From contig NC_051103.1 of assembly GCF_901709675.1 (NCBI RefSeq), positions 8,541,501-8,605,500 on the forward strand: 64,000 nucleotides of DNA. Reading direction: 5' to 3'. The notes beneath the pieces were generated by a model that was not told the DNA's origin, ran no database searches, and saw only the letters and a list, made by a program, of their open reading frames with translations. The stretch's first letter is position 1. Every line of letters starts with the position of its first letter. Both the position numbers and the translations under genes were made by a program. This DNA comes from Syngnathus acus. Lineage: Eukaryota > Chordata > Actinopteri > Syngnathiformes > Syngnathidae. This document shows positions 63,517-64,000 of this stretch, in pieces.

Positions 63517-63876
63517 TGTCACGACTCATCCCCGATCATGTCTGTGTGCTCGCCCCTCCCTCCCTCCCTCCCTCCCTGTGTGCCCATGATTAGTGTGATC
63601 GTGCTCACCTGCCTCTTGTTGCCTGTCTTGTATTTAAGTTCTGTTTGTGTGTCACTCCCTGTCGGAGCATTGTTGATGTCGATGATGTTGGTTGCTGTCA
63701 TGAGGTATGTTTGGTTCCTGTCTTTTGTCTCACGTCCCTGTTCGGTTCCTGTTGTTGGTTTTGTTAGTCAGTTATCTCAGTGTACCGAGTCTGTTAGTTT
63801 GAGTTTGCTTCAATAAGCCCTGGTCCAAGCTGCACTTGGTCGCCCTGCTCCATTTCCACCACCCCCAACCGTGACA
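63517..63876 (+). mobile_element. Solo LTR, copy 2
   Basis: Starts TGTCACGAC and ends CGTGACA (TG...CA), flanked by the 5-bp duplication CATGT (63512-63516 and 63877-63881). It is the same family as 51682-52058, with TATTTAAGTTCTG as promoter-like element, CAATAAG as poly(A)-like signal, and CCCTGGTCCAAGCTGCACTT near the 3' end. No internal region is attached. Confidence 0.9.
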
Positions 63877-64000
63877 CATGTCTTGTGAAAGATTCAATTG
63901 CTTTGATTTGATTTGACATTGAGCACACGAATGACTGCTTTGATGGAATGGTCCTACGGCTCCCACCGTGGCCATTGGTTTGTAGTTCACCTCATCAAAG

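Overview
The window is nuclear DNA of a ray-finned fish, most likely a percomorph teleost. It carries vertebrate genes with GT-AG introns mostly 70-150 bp long, teleost-type tRNA-derived SINEs, a Rex1/CR1-like LINE fragment, a hAT transposon remnant and solo LTRs. Species cannot be fixed from the sequence. Gene names come from remembered vertebrate proteins; no database search was run.

Left part (1-30.5 kb): GC-rich, compact, eight genes. oxld1 (+), pde6g (+) and nploc4 (+) form a block that sits on human 17q25. pten (+) and rnls (-) are tail to tail, as a human 10q23 pair. A racgap1-like gene (+) and syde1 (-), both RhoGAP proteins, are tail to tail. An EBF-family transcription factor, closest to ebf3, follows on +. 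Exons were traced by splice site and phase. All reading frames close except nploc4, which has one extra C in a C run of its last exon.

Middle part (30.5-44.7 kb): no recognised protein gene. It holds simple repeats, a LINE reverse-transcriptase fragment, dispersed repeats, two large fold-back hairpins (39.34-40.07 kb), a tandemly duplicated module rich in CCAAT boxes and octamers (40.08-40.44 kb), a probable minus-strand transcript of about twelve tiny exons with a CRE plus TATA promoter (about 40.67-42.81 kb), a tandem array of tRNA-like elements in alternating orientation (42.94-43.54 kb), and a hAT element with perfect 8-bp target duplication (43.75-44.46 kb). The 39.3-43.6 kb cluster is the least explained part of the window.

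Right part (44.8-64 kb): pemt (+, seven exons over 11.6 kb, introns full of repeats including about 62 CAG units) followed by rasd1 (+), a human 17p11.2 pair. Two solo LTRs of one family, each with a 5-bp target duplication, lie in a pemt intron and near the right end.

The genes serve unrelated functions: mitochondria, phototransduction, p97-dependent protein extraction, PIP3 signalling, flavin nucleotide repair, Rho regulation, transcription, phosphatidylcholine synthesis and Ras-like signalling. The window is a stretch of conserved synteny blocks, not a functional cluster.
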